Shown here: piece by piece, positions 60,022 through 64,000 of the stretch | How the letters are laid out: every line of letters begins with the position of its first letter | Numbering within the stretch: position 1 is the stretch's first letter | From: Dasyornis broadbenti | Lineage: Eukaryota; Chordata; Aves; Passeriformes; Dasyornithidae | Length of the DNA stretch: 64,000 nucleotides | Direction: 5' to 3' | Assembly (NCBI GenBank): GCA_013397935.1 | Contig: VZRN01001158.1 | Coordinates: forward strand, 432,047-496,046 | The notes under the pieces: generated by a model | What the model saw: the letters and a program-made list of their open reading frames with translations, nothing else | What the model was told of the DNA's origin: nothing | The model's database searches: none | Translations under genes and position numbers: made by a program

Positions 60022-60591
60022 TGTACTGGTTGGGGCCGGGATAGAGTTGATTTTCTTTATAGTTGCTGGTACAGGGCTGTGATTTGGATTTGTGCTGGAA
60101 ACAGCATTGATAACCCAGGGATGTTTCCCCTATTGCTGAGTAGGGCTGGCACAAAGTCAGGGCCTTTTCTGCTGCCCACCCCGCCCCATCCCACCGTTTA
60201 GGAGGCTGAGGGGGCACAAAGAGCTGGGAGGAGACGCAGCCAGGACAGCTGCTCCAAGGGATATTCCAGACCACGTGGCATCATGCTCAGCATATAGAGC
60301 TGGGGAAGAAGGAGAAAGGGAGGACATTTGGAGGGAAGGTGTTTGTCTTCCCACGTCACCATTACGTCTGATGGCGCTCTGCTGTCCTGGCGATGGCTGA
60401 GCACCTGCCTGCCGTGGGAAGTGGGGAAGGAGTTCCTGGTTTTGATCTCCTTGCTAACATGGCTTTTGCTTTACATATTGAACCGTCTTTATCTCAAGCC
60501 ACAGGTTTTCTCAGATTTACTCTTCCATTCTGTTCCGCATACCACCAGGGGACTGTGAGGCTGAGACCCTGGCTGGCGTTAAACCATGTCA
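60022..60591 (+). mobile_element. Solo LTR of an avian endogenous retrovirus (ERVL-type by recollection)
   Basis: The 570-bp element starts TGTACTGGTT and ends AACCATGTCA, the TG...CA boundaries of a retroviral LTR. Its words match a common bird LTR family that I recall: GGGATAGAGTTGATTTTCTT, GTGATTTGGATTTGTGCTGG, GGGATATTCCAGACCACGTG, TTTGTCTTCCCACG and GTCTTTATCTCAAGCCACAG. A worn TATA box (CATATAGAG, 60291-60299) and a worn polyadenylation signal (ATTGAA, 60477-60482) are in the expected order for plus orientation. There is no internal gag, pol or env sequence and no second LTR in the window, so it is a solo LTR left by recombination. Clear 5-base target duplications are not visible at these boundaries. 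ERVL assignment needs a library search. Confidence 0.88.
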
Positions 60592-63500
60592 GAGAAGAAG
60601 ATAATGATAAATCCAAGACAGCTGTAACCGCATAGCCCTTGAAAGATGTTGGTGAAGCACCAGGGAAATGCTGAACTGTAGGTGACTCCTCTTATCCTGG
60701 TTTGATTCCTGATGTGAGTTCCACAAGCTGTGGCCAGTCAGCCATAGCCAACTTAAATTACACATTTATTATCAAGGTGGGCATGACCCACTGAGTTTCA
60801 GAAATACCCTTACATATAAGGTAAGCCCCAGCCCACGCACAGGACTAAGAAAAGCAATCTTTGTCCCTGTGCAGTGTTCCCTTTCCTACTCTCCACACCA
60901 CCCTCCAGCCATCTGTTCACTGCCTGCAGCTTCCTCCCAGCTTGCCCTTTGAAGGCAGTGGATCTCTGCCAGCTGAGACTGTGCCTGCCTGGCATTCCTG
61001 GCTGTGCTCCCTCCCGCTTTCCCCAGGGAGGTGCTGGAGTAGCTCTTGCTGTCTGCTCGGGTCACCTGACAACCAGGTTACCTTGCAGCAACCCAGGCTG
61101 GCTGGAAGTGGCAGTTCCTCACACGGGAGATGCAGTGCTCTTGGTGGCTGAGGGTAGCAGGCTCTGCTTCTGAAGTGCTTGGAAACAAAGGGATTTTTTG
61201 GAGGTCAAGCTAATATATGTAAAGCATCCAACACTTTCTTGCCTTTCTAAATCACCTGAGTTATTTTGCTCGGTTGCTGGGACTGACCCTTTCACACGAA
61301 GGGCGTTTGTTGATGTCTTTAGGTTATGCTCAGGGGCTGCAGAAACCCCAGCAGAGTACAGACCTCCACATTACAGATTCACCCCTGTTCACCCATGAGC
61401 AGCAGAAAACAAAGGTTCATCTCCACTTCCTTGTCCTTGGAGCTATCTAGGATCAGAGATGGGGTACCAGATGAAAACAGCACATCTGATCCAGTGCTGC
61501 TTGGGAGCATCCTCAGGGCTTGTTCCAGGGACGTGGAAACCAGCTGAACTTGAGATAACAAACCACTAGTGAAAACCAAGGCATGAACCAAAGCAGTAAA
61601 GCAGAACCACGAACACTTCCAATAACCAGGACACACGTGCCTGGGACAGAGTGGTGGATGATCCAAGTGAAGGAACAAAAATTTAAACCTCAGCAACAGC
61701 CTGTATCTATGAGAAGAGCCAGGGATCTTGGGAGCAACAGAAAAGCCAGTGATACTCTGTGAAAAGCACTTGAAAAAAATTCACTGAGAACTGCAGGCAA
61801 AGGCCTCTTTTTTGACAGAATAAAAGCCCAAACCAGAGCCTGAATATGCAGTGTGGTACTAGAAGGAATTTCTCAGGGAGCAAGGACAAGCTGAGGTCCT
61901 GGGGAAGATCTGGGGTAGAGCCTACCAGAGTTCCTGGGAAGGGAGGCTGGAGTTGTGCCATGAAACCTAAGCTACACTCCCTGCCGCCTTCCAAGGGTGA
62001 TGCAGAATTATCTAGGGATGCTCATCTTACTGAAAAGAAAAAAAATTCTTTGCTTCAATGCCAAAGAATTATATAAAAATAATTAATGGCCAGATTAATG
62101 AGAGAGAGTAAGTCATTAGAAATCAAAAATGAGATAATTCTGTTGTAGACATGAGTGATGGTGAGAAATAAATTATATTTGGCTGACATTACTTAATTAG
62201 TTGGAATCCTGGTGCTTTCTTAAATTTTCTTTGGTGAAGCTTTTAAAGTTTTAACACATCAATTCCCAGCTAAATAACCTCAATGACAAAGCAGCCAGTT
62301 GCATCTTCTCTGCCAAGACGTTTTTGGAGCATATTATTTTAAAACTTCATCCCTTTGTTCGGTATTTTGATGGCTACCAGCACGTGGCCTGTAACTTCTG
62401 GCAAAGCCCGATATCTGAATTGTTCCTGAGGGCAGCTGGTACCTGTGTTCTCCCAACTGCTCCTGGTGGGATGGGGAAAAGACCAGGGCAGGGAAAATGG
62501 TGATGCCTTCGTTGCTGGGAGCAGCTCAAATAGCCAGGAACCCTTAGCACTGCTGCAGGACTAGTTATCAAGCATCTCAGAGGACTTAATGAGCATGAAT
62601 TAAGCCTCAGAATTAGAGCTGACTGTATAAATAGTTGCAAATAATATTCTTGGAGGACGATGCTCTCCAGTTCTTAAGCATGTTGTTCCAGTGAGAGTGG
62701 CTGATTCTTGCAATCCTATTTGTAAGCCGCTTCTCGGGGGGAAAGAGTAAACTGCAGAGGCATAAGCTGAGATCTAGAAGTCCTGCACTGAATCATGGTC
62801 TGCTGGAAAATAAGGGAAAGCAGAAGGAGGAAAAGGGAGTAACAGCTTATTGAGAAGAGCTCAGAGACAGTGAGACCAGCCAACCTAGTGCATGTTTGGG
62901 ACAACCTGTTGTCCCAGTGAATTAGGCTGTAGGACCCTGCAACAATCAGGTGTTTTAATGAAATTTATTTTAATCTGTAAAGGGGGCAAATTGTGATTTA
63001 TAGGAAGGTCTGAGGACTTGCAATGGCTGTGCAGTTTTATCCCAGGAGTTCCTCTCTCTGATAAACAAGCCATGGAACAAGGTGCTGAACAATTGCCTTG
63101 CACAGAAATGTTGGAATGATTTATAACCGATTAGTCACTATTATTACCTTTCTAAATACATGCATTAGGAAAAGTTTTAACACCATGGTTATTAACCACA
63201 GAGAGAAATTGGAGGATAATAGTTTAGCTTCAAGTAAAGCAATTTACAGACAGATCTAGTGGCTAAGTAACATTTTTGAAGGGGAGAAAAAAAAACCCAA
63301 CAAAAACTGCAATGCCCTGGTGGTTGGGGATCTGGGACTGCCAGCAGCACAAACTCCCAGCCATCTGCACACCAGGAACAAGGAAAATACATGCATATAA
63401 TAAAGATATCTGCCTGAAAACAGGCCCCAGTGAAAACCTTCTCAAGCTTCAAGGTGCTTTTAAATGCATCATTTTGGCCCAAAGCTCAATAAATGTGGTT

Positions 63501-64000
63501 CTACCTATGAAATCTACCAACTTTTTCAATGCCTTTTTTAGCATGGACTCAGCTCCAAGCTTTACCAGCACTTCTTGCCTTCACAGATCCTCCCCAGACC
63601 TTTCCTTAGTGCGTACAGGCTCTCCAGATTATCCTTTCTACTTTCAGCCTTCCCTCACCTTCCTCAGGGAGGTCTCCACACCCTCTGAGTGCCACACAGA
63701 GATGCTCCTAGCAGCAGCCTGTGCCCTTTCAGGTGAATTCCTCCCTGCTCTGTGTATTCTCATCCTTGCAAGGTGATGCTTCTCTGGGATGCTACCACCA
63801 GCTCCCCTAGAAATGCCACTTTCACTTGTACAACCCGGAGACCTGCTGGGTTTCTGTGTTGAAGAAATGGCTTCTCGCCTTTCTTGTACCAACAAAGAGA
63901 AAAAGTAAATCCGCCTGGGCTATGGCTATCTTTAGCAGCAACATTTCAACAGTGTCACCTCTTCATCACTCCGTTTGCCTCCTTCAGGAGCTTCCTCCTC
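60592..64000. other. Noncoding DNA, no gene seen
   Basis: About 3.4 kb to the window end. An AT-rich part lies around 62030-62250. TAAT-type words also cluster near 62580-62640. The longest open frame (166 codons, 63276-63776) has no recognised motif and overlaps frames on the other strand. No interspersed repeat is identified. Confidence 0.55.

Noticed and set aside
63276..63776. 166-codon open frame, plus strand
   Set aside because: No domain or composition typical of a protein. It is opposed by open frames at 63192-63482 and 63644-63895 on the minus strand.
1..64000. tRNA, rRNA, CRISPR array, prokaryotic operon or phage
   Set aside because: No cloverleaf with the GGTTCGAATCC-type box in a foldable context, no rRNA signature words, no regularly spaced identical repeats, and no dense coding. 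The repeats show vertebrate nuclear DNA.

Overview
This window looks like bird nuclear DNA. The evidence is the repeats. At least fourteen CR1 LINE tails, almost all 5'-truncated, lie in both orientations and end in the ATTCTATGATTCTATGATT-type tail typical of avian CR1. There is also one solo LTR (60022-60591) of a family I recognise from avian ERVL-type endogenous retroviruses. I cannot name the species or chromosome.

I find no gene I can defend. The open frames in both strands are short (longest 222 codons), mutually overlapping, and resemble no protein family. Several are CR1 read in some frame, or low-complexity DNA. No rRNA, tRNA, CRISPR array or bacterial-type operon is visible. The window reads as an intergenic region or a very long intron. 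The CR1 pieces total about 3.3 kb (about 5% of the window).

Layout. 1-6.1 kb: mostly unique DNA with one CR1 stub, a CpG-dense patch near 3.0 kb, and an unexplained pair of related ~210-bp segments (2398-2610 and 3570-3778). 6.1-10.1 kb: three CR1 copies and homopolymers. 10.1-10.6 kb: assembly trouble, with a 32-N gap in a poly-A/T tract and a 62/63-bp duplication around a single N. 10.6-20.2 kb: unique DNA with one MIR-like relic and microsatellites. 20.2-30.4 kb: three CR1 copies, an A/C-rich tract, and one ancient amniote SINE/LINE relic. 30.4-30.55 kb: a second poly-A assembly duplication around a single N. 30.5-47 kb: two CR1 copies and a MIR-like relic, with AT-rich homeodomain-type motifs and a perfect CRE palindrome in otherwise featureless DNA. 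47-60 kb: five CR1 pieces and a MIR-like relic. 60.0-60.6 kb: the solo LTR. 60.6-64 kb: unique DNA.

I see no new biological system. The best leads are the unclassified repeat pair at 2.4/3.6 kb with its CpG patch, the apparent assembly duplications, and a few blocks that could be conserved regulatory elements. The last can only be settled by alignment with other birds.
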